Assembly (NCBI GenBank): GCA_035610835.1
Contig: CM069443.1
Coordinates: 57,181,266-57,245,265 of the forward strand
Direction: 5' to 3'
DNA from: Ophiura sarsii
Lineage: Eukaryota > Echinodermata > Ophiuroidea > Amphilepidida > Ophiuridae
Length of the DNA: 64,000 nt
The notes beneath the pieces were generated by a model that saw only the letters and a list, made by a program, of their open reading frames with translations, did no database searches and had not been told where the DNA came from. A program made the position numbers and the translations under genes. Shown here piece after piece: positions 1 to 12,791 of this stretch. Each line of letters begins with the position of its first letter. The first letter of the stretch is position 1.

Positions 1-58
1 GTACGCCTCCAAAGCGCTTTAGACTTTACTGGATCTGGGTTCGAATCCTGGCGGAGAC
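1..58 (+). repeat. possible tRNA-derived SINE or tRNA-like fragment cut by the window edge
   Basis: A B-box-like motif, GGGTTCGAATCCTGG, lies at about 38-52 and is followed by CGGAGACG, which could be the 3' acceptor side of a tRNA-like fold. The 5' half with the A box would lie outside the window, so a true tRNA gene cannot be told from a SINE head. No CCA or T-run terminator follows directly. Confidence 0.3.
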
Positions 59-3000
59 GTTTCTACTTTTGTTTCATAGAAGATAAGAGACAAGGTTGAA
101 TAGAACAATAGTGAAACTTCATTATGCTTATATAACTGCCTATACTTTTGCGACCTCCTTTCAGTTTCATCAATTTTCACCAAAAATAATAAATACAAAT
201 ATCGCAATACAATTAGCTCAAAAAACTCAATTTGTCAAAAATGGACAACACACGGAAACGGTTATCCGGCACCGTTCAACACTTTCCTCTATAATAGCTG
301 GCCGCTGTTTGAAGCTTGCTTATTATACTGGCTTGGACACAATGCAGTTGCCGCTGGCCCTATGGTGGTAATTATTAAGTCCATAGTCCGGCGATGATCA
401 ATACAAGTAGGGGGACAGACAGGGGGCAGGGCAGAGACCCATGGCCCACAGGTCCGACTATTGTTGGAAAATCATTACCGTAACGACAAAGGCGTTTTAT
501 TATTATACTTTCAATTCTCTGTGCGTAATAAAATGTAATTGTAGTTGAGATGGGCTATTAAGAAAATTGAGTTGACATATTACACAATGGTCAGTGAGTT
601 GTGTACCAAAATTGACCATGTAAAATCACGAAAAGTATTGCGTAGAAATAAAAGGGTACCGTCTAGTGAATGGTCACTGTATCTCAAGGTTAAGGCCAGA
701 TGACATGAGACTGAAAATGGAGTCAAATAGTTCACACACATATTTCACGACGGACTGTTATAAATTAGGCTTTTTTTGCTTTACGTCTTCTTAACATGCT
801 ATCTACCGAAGATGAAAACTAAGGTTTCATAACGAAAGCGATGCCTTAACGTAATATAATGACGGTATATAAAGATGTATCACTTTCAAATATTATAGCA
901 GTCTTAACATAATAAATGCTATAGGCCTGGTCTGTTAGAAGTTTATCTACCTCATGTAGCCGTCTTTAAAATGCTAGGCTTATCTTTTTACGGAATATAA
1001 CATTCTACCAGAAGTTATTCTATCGAATACCAGTCAATACCAATCTATGAGAAATTTCTCTAGAGATACCCAATACATGCTATCTACCGATTAGAACTCT
1101 ATTTATGATATAGTTGTCTACCTAAATATCGGTCGTAACTTATTTAATACTCTCTACCGAAGATAGCAATATGTGAATTGTTTTTCTACCGATACAAAAA
1201 CCTTTATATATGCTAGATATGGCCATATTTGAGGAAGAATTCCACCAAAATAGCACTCTGAACATAATGTTTTTGCAATTAGCGATTGGCCTATGCAATG
1301 GTAAGTGTGAAAGTGTCATTGCATGATGATGCTAATAAAGCAGTAATACGTGAGAATTCTCACCCAAATAACAGTACAAAATAATGCTATCTACTGAAGA
1401 TAGCACTTTATGAGATGGCTCTCAATCAGTAGCAGCGAAACAGCAGTCTGTGGAAGATTACAGTCTAAAAAGACTTCCTTTGTCAAAGATGCAACTTCGA
1501 ATTGGGTTCAAAACGATGCGATTATCTAGATATGGAACATCATATATAAGATGAAATCAACTTTTGAAAATACGCTTTTAAAAGCATGCTTTGCGATTGT
1601 ATTACAATTGATATAGAAACTGTATCTGCATTCGTCTATGTGTCTATAATACCATCCCCTTATAATTATATCACCGAAATATAATTTGAAATGCTCACGT
1701 ATGAAGTGGGTTATTGCGTTTATTACATTGCATAGCGTGCTCGCTGCTGCTGACGAGGCCATTGGGGGCCTTCGTCGTAAAGTAACACCCGATTCCGGAT
1801 TAGGGTTTTATCGATAATGACAGGCGCTGCTTGGCGATAAACTTAAATTGAAATCGAGATCTATCAGCTTGAGATTAAACCATTATCGTTGTGCAATCTG
1901 AGTTGCAACTTCAAAAAACACCCAAGAAAACCACGCTGTGCATGTTTAAATAGAAGATGACAAAACGGGTTACAGATTTGAAATTTTATTAATAAAAATG
2001 AAACATACACGTTTTTGTGTGTGTGTTTGAATTCAATTTAAAGAACTCGTAATGTACAAGTTGCAAGTTTAATATTACAGATTAGCGTTTGTTGTGTCGT
2101 TGCTCCTCGGTCGATTATTTAAGTGTTTGGTGGTCGTTCGAGGACATGCACCTTGGTGTTTAAGGGATAGAATCCTGGCTAAAAAGCTATGATGGAGCGA
2201 CAATTACTGTCCGAAGTGAAGTGCATGCCATCGTCATATATTTGGATTTGATATATCCAAACCAAACAAATCTTACCCGTGCAACCGGTCTAAATATCGC
2301 GCCCGAACTGTTTGTCAACGGAAGCAGTTCTCGAGCCGTTCGCGTGGCCGCGCGCGCGAGCGAGTCACTAACCGATTTGCCCGTGGCATTCGTCTCTCTC
2401 CTCAAGATGAGCCCCGTTCTCATCTCGATGAAAACTCGCAACGTACCGGCCGCTGAATAAACCACCAACCTCATTCCGTTTTTTGGCTTTGATTTATTAA
2501 TATTGATAATTCATGCAGAAAAGCTTTACCCCGGCTTAAACAATCGTAAAATTCTCTCTCGCCGCTTGTGTATCGTAGTTTAAGTAGTACTAGGCTAGGC
2601 AAGCAAGCTATGTGTATACAATCGCGGTGATTGCCCCGAAGGCCTGGTGATGATGGCATGGTACAGGGGTGCTACGAGGCATGGACTTTGTGCTTCGTAA
2701 ACCCTCTCTTATATGTATAAGAAACGGAAAGGCAACAGTTATCTGGAAGCAACTTTCCAGATAATATTACTCGCTGCTAGACACAAATACCCTCTCAAGA
2801 AGGAAGCGCACGAGAAGAAATCTTTGCACGTGCAAAAGCGTCTTAGTATAGGGTTATGACATAGACCCCATACTATAGACACCGTTACCTTATAAGCACC
2901 CGAATCGGATTATATCACTTCTTCCTCTTCCACTTAACTTTGGGTAATTAAATTTCCGTTTTAGAACAAAAGAACTCCTCTGAAGAAAAAAATGGAATGT

Positions 3001-3784
3001 AAATTATGTATTATAATCGAAATTGAGTAAAAAAAAGTAGCAAGTTATATCAAATTGGCAAAACATGATACGCTTCCATGACTGGTGGTTCATTTTTATC
3101 AGACGTTTAGGCAACATAGCTCCGGGAGATTTGTTAATATGATATGATGAACATTGTGACGAAAGGAGATTCTTGTGTCCTGGTAGTTTCTATAGTAAAC
3201 CTTCAAACATCAGGGTAATTACTTTTATGAAGGGAATGAAAGGTCCATCATGGACGGTGTTAGTTAATTATAACTCTTCGAAAGATGCTCGCTTAATTAG
3301 GGGATCAATGCGTACTCTACCACAACCATTTTTAAAGTTTAGATACTAGTTCGTGTTTATACGAATTAAAGCGATGCGTGTGTAGCCCATGTAGGCCTAC
3401 ACAGCAAAATGTTATTTAAAAAAAATTTAAACAACCTGGATTGATCAAGTTGTTTGAATACTTAGTTGGTGGTTAAGTAAGCAGGATATTTGTACAATGC
3501 CAGTTGTTTAAAAGTTATAAATCACCTTTTCACAGAGTTGTGAACCGAGCAAATTGCACGCTTTTTAAAGTTGCATCTATCCATCCGTATAGGCTGCTAT
3601 CTTCAGTAGATAGCATTGTACATTTGTAATGTGAGAGTCATTGCAAGTGGGTAATTTATGCGTTGAATTGAATAAACTTGTTAATATGCAATTTTGTTAG
3701 GTAAGGTCTGCATGTAATCTGAATATCAGGTTGAAGAAATCCACAGTCTAAATGTCTATAGTTCAAATGTTAAACCCCTTTGAA
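59..3784. other. gene-free, AT-rich, mostly unique-looking DNA
   Basis: No open frame here resembles a known protein. The frames at 2187-2474 (-) and 2221-2460 (+) overlap on opposite strands of a CpG-rich patch (about 2330-2360, CGCGCGCG runs) and look like chance openings. The only structure I see is the dispersed short palindromic motif listed separately. Confidence 0.6.
790..1410. repeat. dispersed short palindromic motif, TGCTATCTACCGAAGATAG type
   Basis: Variants of GCTATCTACYGAAGATAGCA occur near 796, 1079, 1150 and 1385, and one in opposite orientation near 3597. Each full form can pair with itself. The copies are separated by unrelated AT-rich sequence and do not form a regular array. 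Confidence 0.45.
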
Positions 3785-3788
3785 TTAA

Positions 3789-3995
3789 CCCCCTGAGAAC
3801 TACCGGCCGATTGGTCAGAAAGATGGATACATAATTTATTGCACCAATCAGAGACATTGTTAGAATAATTGTATCCCTGATAAAGATGGGAGTGAAACAT
3901 TTTACAAGCTGCATTTGAATTGGCTATTCATATGAGTACATGTTGTAATAAACCAATCAGAACCACTGTAAGATAGACAGGTAGACCCCAGGGGG
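3789..3995. mobile_element. piggyBac-type MITE flanked by TTAA
   Basis: The ends CCCCCTGAGAACTACC and (reverse complement of the right end) CCCCCTGGGGTCTACC form imperfect terminal inverted repeats. They are flanked exactly by TTAA at 3785-3788 and 3996-3999, the target-site duplication of the piggyBac superfamily. The 207 bp interior has no open frame, so this is a non-autonomous element. Confidence 0.7.
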
Positions 3996-4460
3996 TTAAC
4001 AATATATTGGCTTCAACCCAACGTTTAATTGTCGACTATTATCATATCATGCTTATGAACAAATAGGCCTCAACTCAACTCAATTTGGTGAGATCTTGTC
4101 GAATATAATAAAGGTTACTCAAAGACCTCATTATTTTCATAACCGCATAATAATATCAATTTCAAGTATTAATACTAGCGATAGATACGAAAGTGGAACA
4201 AAAGTCTCTATTTATACCACAAAGTATAATAGACCTTATTTTGAAAACACCACAACAAAATTAACCAGGCTACCAATTGGGATACTAATAAGGAATGTGT
4301 CATACCAGAAAAACAAAAAAACAAAAACAAAACTGCCTGGTTCATTAGTCTCTTTGTCGCCAGTGACAGTTTAAAGAGATACCGATGAAAGTTGACTTGC
4401 ATTACAAAACAATATGGGGAAATTTATCCTAATAGGGGTGATATGGCCATGGATGTGCTA

Positions 4461-4520
4461 TGGTTAGGTTTAGGGTTAGGGTTAGAGTTAGTGTTAGAGT
4501 TAGTGTTAGAGATAGAGTTA
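4461..4520 (+). repeat. degenerate interstitial telomere-like tract
   Basis: TTTAGGG, TTAGGG and TTAGAG/TTAGTG hexamers follow each other for about 60 bp. TTAGGG is the usual metazoan telomere unit. The degeneration and internal position make this an old interstitial tract, not a chromosome end. Confidence 0.6.
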
Positions 4521-5141
4521 CAGAATAAAATAAACTTCAACTTTTGATGGTACTCTAATTCCACTGCATATTAGTACTTAAACCTATAAAACACTATCAG
4601 CAACAGGAGTGGTTAAAACTTTACCGTATACGGTTCTCTTTTGATATTAATTTGGCGTCTAACAACAGTATCATTGAACAAAATATCACATTGAATGATA
4701 CACTCAGGAAGATTCCTTACTCATTGACTGGCTATAATTAAGTGTAACCAAGATGTCACAACCTGAACAAATACAAATAATTTACTATTTAATTTGGCAA
4801 CATTACCCGCTGTGATGCTGAGGTAACGTTAATATATCCCTTTGAAAATACTTGTTCAAATTGAGTATAGACTCCCAATTAATTACGGTTACTTTGAGGG
4901 TAATCATCCTTTAATCGCGGTTAAAGACGGTTGACTAGTGGAAGAAAGAACCATCCATGCATGTAAATATAGAATATGTAATTAGATCAAATAAAAAGTG
5001 ATTTTCTCAAAAAATTGAATTATATGCATCAACCATGATGGTAATAAGTAATACAAAAGGTGAATTCGATTCAACTAACTTGTATATATATGTAAATTCT
5101 CACAATAATAAAAACAACAATACTAACAACAACGACATCAT

Positions 5142-5183
5142 CAACAACAACAACAACAGCAGCAGCAGCAGCACCAGCAACAA
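5142..5183 (+). repeat. CAA/CAG microsatellite
   Basis: CAA triplets pass into a run of CAG triplets, preceded by related AAC-rich sequence from about 5110. Simple sequence, not in a recognisable coding frame. Confidence 0.8.
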
Positions 5184-5865
5184 CACTCGTAAATAAAGCC
5201 GGGTTCAGCACCCTTTGAGGCAATATTCAAAAACCGGGGATGTTTCTATTTCGAAAAGGGAGACCTCTTCTAAATTACGGTTTAACAGGGTATGTATTAC
5301 ATGTTATGGCCAAATTAATATACATGTAGTGCGAATTTTAACACACACCTCACCGTTCTCGGTTCAAACAAATTGACGTAATCATGATTGTTTAATATTT
5401 GAACCAAGACATTTGTGTACACGTCATTTCCGGTACCTGACCCCATCATCTAAATCCAAAATTGCGTGTGACCAGAAAGAACCAACTCGGACGTTTTGAG
5501 AAAAAAATGCCGGATAACCCCATTGAGATGGTAGACATGACTATCATCTTAACAAGATACCAGTTTCTAATAACGTCAAAAAATATCCATTCTAAAATGG
5601 GCATATATGTTTAACGTGTAAACCTAGTAAAAGAGATGTAGGCATGGTTTCCCAGGCAACAAATTCACGATCGAAAAGGGCAATGAATAATGACGCAGTT
5701 TGTTTACATAGCTTTCAGCTGTGTAGACCAGTACCAAGAGTAATATATTGAAAATTATAGTAGACATTATTTTGCTGAGACAGTTTTAAATTTATCAATA
5801 TAAATAGAAATGTAAGTGGAGAAAGTGAACGAGCAAACCACTCGTATGTCGGCAAGTAGCCAATT

Positions 5866-6105
5866 CACTGTAAATCTAGCTAAATCGGTTGTGTAAGACA
5901 ATTTCACAACACTGTTTAATAAATGAACCTATAGGCTATTGCAACTATTGTTTACAAAATTACACAATTGTGTAAATTTTCACACAACTTCTTGTAAACT
6001 TTCACAAGGTTGTGCAGCATTTTAAACAAGTTCTTTTTTAAACAACCGGTTGCTAGGTTCATATATTAAACAGTGCTATTTATGTACACAACCGGATTAA
6101 CAGTG
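5866..6105. mobile_element. palindromic MITE with CACTG ends
   Basis: The left end CACTGTAAATC and the right end GGATTAACAGTG are inverted. Further in, CACTGTTTAAT..AATGAACCT is mirrored by AGGTTCAT..ATTAAACAGTG. The centre is rich in ACACAA/TTGTGT. The element is almost wholly palindromic and about 240 bp. No clear target-site duplication is visible. Confidence 0.55.
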
Positions 6106-6267
6106 AGCAACCCAGCTGTAGGCAAGCAAGCATAAGCCAGCAAACATACCGAAACGATAGTCCTGTATCATCTGGCTACGTTCTATATAGTCTATCAAGG
6201 TTTTCCATTCCAAATGAATACATTCGTTCACATCTTACAGATACATCTGAGGGATAAATGAAAAGAT

Positions 6268-6560
6268 TGAAATCTCAATCTTTTAGATTGAATTTACAAT
6301 CTTTCACCAATTGCTTAGAGGGACAAATCTAAAAAAATTGAAAGTCAATCATTTTAAAGATTGATAACCTTTCAATCGAAAAACGATTGGAATTTCAATC
6401 TATTGGATTGAAAATTTCAATCGTTTTTCGATTGAAAAGTTTTCAATCTGTAGTAAAAGATTTATATTTTCAAACTATTGGATGGAAAATTTCAATTGTA
6501 TTTCGATTGAAAAGTGTTCAATCTTAAAGATTGATATTTTCAAACCTACAGATTGATATT
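6268..6560. repeat. cluster of palindromic ATTGAAA/TTTCAAT repeats
   Basis: AATCTTTNGATTG, TTTCAATCG and CGATTGAAA occur many times in both orientations, e.g. around 6355-6445 where CAATCGAAAAACGATTG and CAATCGTTTTTCGATTG alternate. The tract can fold on itself repeatedly. It has no coding frame. Confidence 0.6.
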
Positions 6561-7740
6561 TTCGTACACACACGAATAAATGACTGGCCATTGGAAAAAC
6601 AATATCATTGGGCTTTTTTTTAACATTCTCCAAAAAACTTGCAAATATGTAGGCCCCCTAAAGAAAGAACACTTTCATTTGAGTTGTACCTAGGAATGTG
6701 GTATGTAGATTTTTTCGATGGGTATTCGCGATTACGTGTTAAACCAATACGATTTGGCAAATGTAAGGAAACCGTGTCCAGCCAGCGTCGTTTGGACCGA
6801 TGAATTCTGTCCCAGCCCTCTATCAATGATAAGACGCAGCATTAATGAAAGAGGGCAGTATATACATTGCATGGGATACAGCAGACGATGCCGGACATGG
6901 GCTCGTTCACGAATATTCAAGGTTAAATTATGCGTACGAGGTTATGTGATCAAGCGAATAGAAAGAAAAAAAATGATACCGACACTGGATGGTTATCCAA
7001 CTCCAGCGGTTTTAGGATGAAATAATTTAGTTCCAAAGTGTGATGAATTTGTTGGGGTCATAAATATAATCAAAATCATTTTTTTACATTGGAACCAACG
7101 GAGATTCAAAGTTTACGGTCGTTTGTGTCCACCGTCGTCTGGGATTCAGCGACGCGACGGCAAGTATACCTTGACCCTTGACTTTCTAAGGGGAGATGGT
7201 GATTACACCCCCCCCCCCCCACCCTAATTTTTTTTTTTCAAATAAAAAATCACAAATGTAAGTAAAATTTGATACCAAAAATGGATATTCCGACTCATTT
7301 CATTTCCTTCAATGTATTTTTATATATATCACATTAATAGTTCAAAAGTTACAGCACTTTATAAATTTCATGGTTTTGGGGGTTAACACCCCCTTAAGGA
7401 AATGGAACATTGTTTCCAATCAACATTTAAATCGTTCATGTTTTGGCCGGCTTTGGATGATTGTAATAGCGTTAAATGTTGCCTTTATTTTGGCTCATTT
7501 TTATCAAAAAAGTATTTTGACCCCTGAATGACCTTTCACTTGGGGGATGACCTTTTGTTTTGCCCCATTATCATAAATATCAAGTTTAATAATTCGACAT
7601 TTTACGTAATTATTATAGCCAGAAACCACGACTTGCAACACATGCAGTCACCATTATTTGATATCAATCTCACATTTTATATAGCGTTGTCTATAAGCGG
7701 GTGAATTGACTTTTGCTAATACATGTAAATACTCTTAATG
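6561..7740. other. gene-free interval, no recognisable feature
   Basis: A 100-residue open frame at 6718-7020 (+) overlaps frames on the other strand and matches nothing I know. A C-run followed by a T-run lies at about 7207-7240. TGACC-type motifs near 7510-7550 resemble the repeat family seen near 13250 and 50770. Confidence 0.55.
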
Positions 7741-8222
7741 TAAAATAATAACAGCATTAACACTGAAACAATTAATGCATCAATTAATCAACACATTAAT
7801 GAATTAATTAATTAATTAAAACTTTAATTAATATAAAGTGTTAACATAAATAAGTCAGTATTTAGTTAGTATAATTAATTAATACAGTAAATAAAATAAT
7901 ATCATAAGTATTAATTATTAGCATTTGCATTAAAATGAAAGCTTGAATTTGAAAGTATTGATTGATAGCTCATTTATTTGTATATTATATTAATTAGTAT
8001 TTATTTGTATGTTTTAATTAAGTAATTATTTTCTTAATCAAAAAACTAATTGACTAATTGATTGATTGATTAATTGATTATTTACTATCCACTTATTCAT
8101 GTAGTCATTATTATAACTTCATTCAATGAATGGGTTGATTTATTATTAATTATTATTAATTAATTAACTAATTAATTCAATTGATGATATTTTATCATGA
8201 ATTAATAATTAGTAATTAATCC
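7741..8222. repeat. low-complexity TTAATTAATT tract, left flank of LINE relic
   Basis: Very AT-rich sequence built of TTAATTAA, ATTGATTG and ATTAATTA permutations. A matching tract lies on the other side of the LINE relic (about 9600-9950), so the relic sits inside, or has split, one low-complexity region. Confidence 0.65.
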
Positions 8223-9570
8223 ATGGAAAGATGGAACATCAACAACAAAAAGGGAAGAAGTGTTCAACGTCTGCGCAGAGTTTTACCAGGAACTGTATAC
8301 AGCTCCAGGTCTAATCAAGTTAAAGAAAACTTCTTGTCACCCGACCAAACGGACATACCTACCATCACAGTTGAAGAAATTGAACTTGCAGTAAAACAGA
8401 TGAAGAAAAACAAAGCACCCGGTTTAGACGAGATTACCAGTGATATCATCAAGATCGGATCAAGGTCTATACAATCAGATACTTACTGAGAGGGAAATCC
8501 CCAAGGAATGGAAGGAAGCAAAGATCATACTTCTACACAAGAAGGGAGATAAAGAGGACATCAAAAACTACAGGCCAATAAGTCTGCTCTCCCACCCATA
8601 CAAAATATTTACAAGAATCCTTCTAACCAGAATGAAGAGAGTGCTTGATGAAAACCAACCAAGGGAACAAGCAGGATTCAGGCAAGGCTTCTCAACCACT
8701 GACCATCTCCAGGTTTAAGCCAACTAATTGAAAAGTCCAATAAGTACCAAATGAAGCTCTGCGTCGGATTCATCGACTATGAAAAGGCGTTCGACTCAGT
8801 TGAGCATAGTGACCTCTTCCTAGCATTAGGAAAATAGGAATAAATGAAGGATATGTTCAAATCCTAGAGGATATATACACTGACGCTACAGCGAGGATCC
8901 ATATCGACGAGGACATCTCAAAACCTATCAAAATCATCAGAGGTGTGAGACAAGGCGACACATCTCTCCAAAGATTTCCACTGCTGCAATGGAAGAGGTG
9001 TTCAAGAAGGTAGACATGAAAGCAAGAGGGATACGCATCGATGGAGAGCGGCTAACAGACCTCAGGTTTGCAGATGATGTGGCTTTGCTAGCTAACTCAG
9101 TGAAGGAATTGGAGGCCCAACTAAACTGTCTGAATACTGAAAGCAGAAAAGTTGGTCTGAAAATGCACAAAAGAAAAACAAAATTCATGACAAATTTCCA
9201 AACAAAGGAGTCCATCGAAATTGACAAGGAACCGATAGAAAAGGTAGAAAGTTACAAATATCTTGGCAAGGAAATAAAAATGGAGGACAATACGAGAGAG
9301 GAAGTCTTGATAAAAATCAAGGCAGACTGGAGCTGCTTCGGCAGAAACAAAACCATTCTCTGCGATAACCATACCAATAACATTAAGGACAAGGGTTTTC
9401 AATCAATGTGTGCTACCTACCATTACTTACGGTGCCGAAACTTGGTCAACAACCAAAGAAACTGAACAGAAACTTCAGTAGCGCAGCGAGCCATGGAAAG
9501 GAGGATGTTAAACATTACAATACGAGACAAACAAAAGAACACTACCATTCGTAATAAAACCAAAGTAAAG
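8223..9570 (+). pseudogene. degenerate non-LTR retrotransposon (LINE) reverse transcriptase, RTE-like
   Basis: Conceptual translation in several frames gives RT blocks in the right order: NKAPGLDEIT (about 8410), NYRPISLLS (8568), QAGFRQGFSTTDHL (8668), the motif A block IDYEKAFDSVE (8771), the motif B block RGVRQGDT (8940), the motif C block LRFADDVALLANS (9062) and YKYLGKEI (9256). A C-terminal tail with CVLPTITYGAETW, MERRMLNI and IRDK follows to about 9560. At least five frame changes (near 8465, 8712, 8829, 8966 and 9395) and a small deletion after the first block destroy the frame. No endonuclease domain is seen, so it is 5' truncated, as is usual for LINEs. The tail resembles the RTE clade, but clade is tentative. 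The relic is dead; an active copy would synthesise cDNA at a nicked target. Confidence 0.85.
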
Positions 9571-9589
9571 GTAAGCCTAGGTAAAGGTA

Positions 9590-9960
9590 AAGGTAAATTA
9601 ATCCATAAATGCTTTAATCAAAAAATGTATTCATTAATGATATTTGATAATACCATTAAATCAACTTAATTGTTGAATTAATCAATTAATCTATTTAGAA
9701 ATAACTAATCAATCAATGATTCAATCAACAACAAAAAAAGATAATTGATGATTAATTAATAAAAGATATATAAAATATATGTAACTGTTTTTATAATTGA
9801 ATTATTTGTTATAATTATTGTTTTACTGTTTGCGCCGGCGCATTATAAATGCATTATTATTAGTAGTAGTATAATAGTATTATTATTATCATTATAAATT
9901 AATTAATCAATTTAGAAATTAATTAATTAATTACTTATTCAAACAGTTCATAAGCATAGA
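9590..9960. repeat. low-complexity TTAATTAA / AATCAATC tract, right flank of LINE relic
   Basis: AT-only permutations resume after a short GGTAAA-rich stretch (about 9568-9597). They resemble the tract upstream of the LINE relic. A GCGCCGGCGC palindrome (about 9832-9841) is the only GC-rich interruption. Confidence 0.6.
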
Positions 9961-10181
9961 TCGTCAATGTCTCGATTGTCTATGCTATAAGTCACGATTT
10001 TCTTTATCTCCTTAATGTGTCCGGCTGAATAACTACCCTCTGAGTAACTCCAAACACACGCCAGCTTCGATACGATGAAAAATAATAGTTTGTAACAAAA
10101 ATAAATGAATAGATAAACACAATGAAATCAACTTTATTATCCAAAGGTTATCGTACAAATTGGCTGATATTAAAACCATAG

Positions 10182-12600
10182 TTAGATAGATCCCAATCGG
10201 CTCTTCATTTCCTTTTAGTCGTGATCAAAATTGTTGGACCTACCGTTTTAGAATAGCGATCGAAAATGACGTCATTCCCACAGACTTGTGTACACACGTT
10301 GATTAGCTGCCGTCTGAAAACTAAAAGAGCTGGTATTATTTCCTTTGGGAATTTTCTTAGTTATACCTCCCTGGTTATACCTAGCTCCAAATTCTATGTC
10401 AATGTCAACCCCAATATCTCACGGGAATGTATATCCCAATTCCCTAAACCATAACCATAACCATTACCATAACATTTGCCCTATCCTTAAACTTAATCGT
10501 AACCTTAACCTCAAACTCTAACCCCTAACCATCACCTTAATCCTAACGATCACCATATACCTTAACCGTTAACGTAATCTTAACTATAACCCCAACCCTC
10601 ATCCTAACATATCCCTACCCATAACAATAACCATTACCCTAACCTAATCATAACCATAACCAAACCATTACACTAACCATAGCCTCGCCTTACAAATAAG
10701 AGTTCTCTAATACTATCCAAAATGATTACTTGTTTTTACTGTAGTTTGCTGCCGCAAATCTTTTTCATCCTATCATATTAATAATTTCGCTACCCCAGAC
10801 GACAGCGGCTAGGAATTCTTTTGCACTGACGGTCTAATACAGTATTTACAGTGTGAACGTTTTAAGATGATTTTCTTAAATTTGACCCGACATGGGATAT
10901 TCGGATAAAATAAAGTTATCATATATTCTGACGCATAATTACAAAATTTAGAAATTCACGTTAAAAACAAAATAACACGCAGATGTATTTGGGAGAATCA
11001 TCTCCATCGACGTCTGGGCTTTTCATTATTTTATTACATATTCGGCTCTCGAATCTACCAACATCTATCTGACTGGTTTTTAATAAAACTTACATGTACA
11101 TTACAATTGCTTTCAGTTTTCCCATTTGGTGTATTCCATTGAAAATACATAAAGGAATAGTGCAATGCAGCGCGTACGACAGCGGATATCTAAAGAAAAT
11201 ATATTTGCGTACTAACCAAAGCTGAAAGATGTACATGTAAAAAAAGAAAGATACTCGGATGGCGAGTGTAGCAACATACAGGCAATATTAATAGCGCTAT
11301 TTGATGGGAATACCGTATTGCAATTATAATCGGTATGTTTTTATTTATCAATCGCGCCTAGGTGCGTACCTGTCATACCATGACCATTTATTTCCCCGTG
11401 TTGAAAAGTCAATTATGCAAACATTTAATCGAACTTTGTCTCGCTCTTTGAAGTTTGAGCTACACCATCCGTACAATTACCATCGCAAATTAAGGAGGAG
11501 AAGTGTTACTTAACACTTCATTATATTATAATCAATAATTTCATATTAAGATTGGAGCTATTTATTTCGTGGCAAGTTATTTTTTGAACACTGTATGTCT
11601 GGCTTCTCTGATCCTAAACCTCTGGAATTCTCTGTGAGTGACATATAGTGTAAAGATACTGACTAATATTGACTTGCAACATCGCCCATCTCAACTGTGA
11701 AAGAGAAGTGCAGACACAATAAGAAGATATCTCAAAAGTAACCATGACTACTTACTCTGTTATGAACTTCCTTGGTTTATAGTTATTTCTGTAGTCTTTG
11801 TTTGCTTATCTTAGCCGTCATGAGGGGGAGCGGTTTTTTCATTTCTTTTTATTTATGATTTTCAAAACCCTTACAGTTACTATCCAAAATGCCTATGAAT
11901 AAGTTGCGTAGCGTGTTTTACGAGTTTCCCCATCTGGGAAGTTTAAATGAATCGTCAAAGGTTAAATCAAAATCCAAGAAGACAAAATTAATGGTTTAGA
12001 ATTGTTTTATGTATTTTTGCGGTAATAATAAATAAACAAACCACTCGCTAATATAACCTTTTGAAGGGCTACGATGGCAGAGCTCTGAAAACGCATATCC
12101 TGATCTTGAAATCCTTGCGACTTCAACGTTAACAACATTTGTGTCGTCAAATTGGCTGCGGATTGACCAATTAGTCACACTGATACGTAGCTCAAAATGT
12201 AAAAATCAGGCGTGTATAACTGGCCACAGGTAAATGCTAAACATGAGTACATGATCTGTATTTGTATCAGTAGTTGTAATGTTCAACGCTCCTTGAACAG
12301 AGCACAATAGAAAATAGGATCTATCACTAGTATCAGTGATAAATAGGGAAGGTATTTTGTTCAAATCGGCCATGGTCAAAATGTATTCCACTTGACTCCT
12401 CATGATCATATTATGCACTTTAAAACATTTTCGGAGGGTCTTCAGACCCCACCACTGCCCTTAATCCCTCTATAGGGAATACATGGTAAAGTTTGCCAAA
12501 TTGTTGTAGCAAAATTAAGTTTCGTCCTAGAACAAATTGATACATTTTTTTTAGCACAATGCATTTCTATAAGGTACCCATAATGACATACTTAAAAGTT
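10182..12600. repeat. copy A of a 2.4 kb dispersed repeat
   Basis: The whole stretch recurs in the same orientation at 27450-29907, starting at a shared TTAGATAGATCCCAATCGG and ending near GCATTTCTA..GGTACCC. Differences are scattered substitutions and small indels, including about 100 bp present only in the other copy near 29395-29500. No open frame is shared over a useful length. It is either a non-autonomous mobile element or a segmental duplication; terminal inverted repeats were not found at its outer ends. Confidence 0.85.
10440..10700 (-). repeat. degenerate telomere-like block inside copy A
   Basis: A 250 bp run of CCATAA, CCCTAA, CCTTAA and CCTCAA units, the complement of TTAGGG-like repeats, all derived from a hexamer that has drifted. 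The same block is in copy B (about 27700-27950), so it predates the duplication. Confidence 0.7.
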
Positions 12601-12791
12601 CGAAAGTTCACGGGTTCACGCACCGGCTCATGTTCTTGCTTTTTAAGGGGCGTTGAGAAATATAGAAAGGCGCCCCCAATTTTCGTGGAAATCAGATCTA
12701 CGTTATACTTGGGCATACACAAACTACCATCTGAAACCGTTTACCTTAATTTGCCGTCTCATCGTGTCAAATTTTATGATCTGGTAATTTC

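Larger units (their letters stand above)
4000..5865. other. gene-free interval with telomere-like and CAA/CAG repeats
   Basis: No coding signal is recognisable. Two simple repeats stand out: a degenerate TTAGGG/TTAGAG tract at 4461-4520 and a CAA/CAG microsatellite at about 5142-5183. The rest is AT-rich and unremarkable. Confidence 0.6.

Noticed and set aside
2187..2474. Overlapping frames on both strands in a CpG-rich patch
   Set aside because: No domain, no codon signal, and mutual overlap; probably chance openings.
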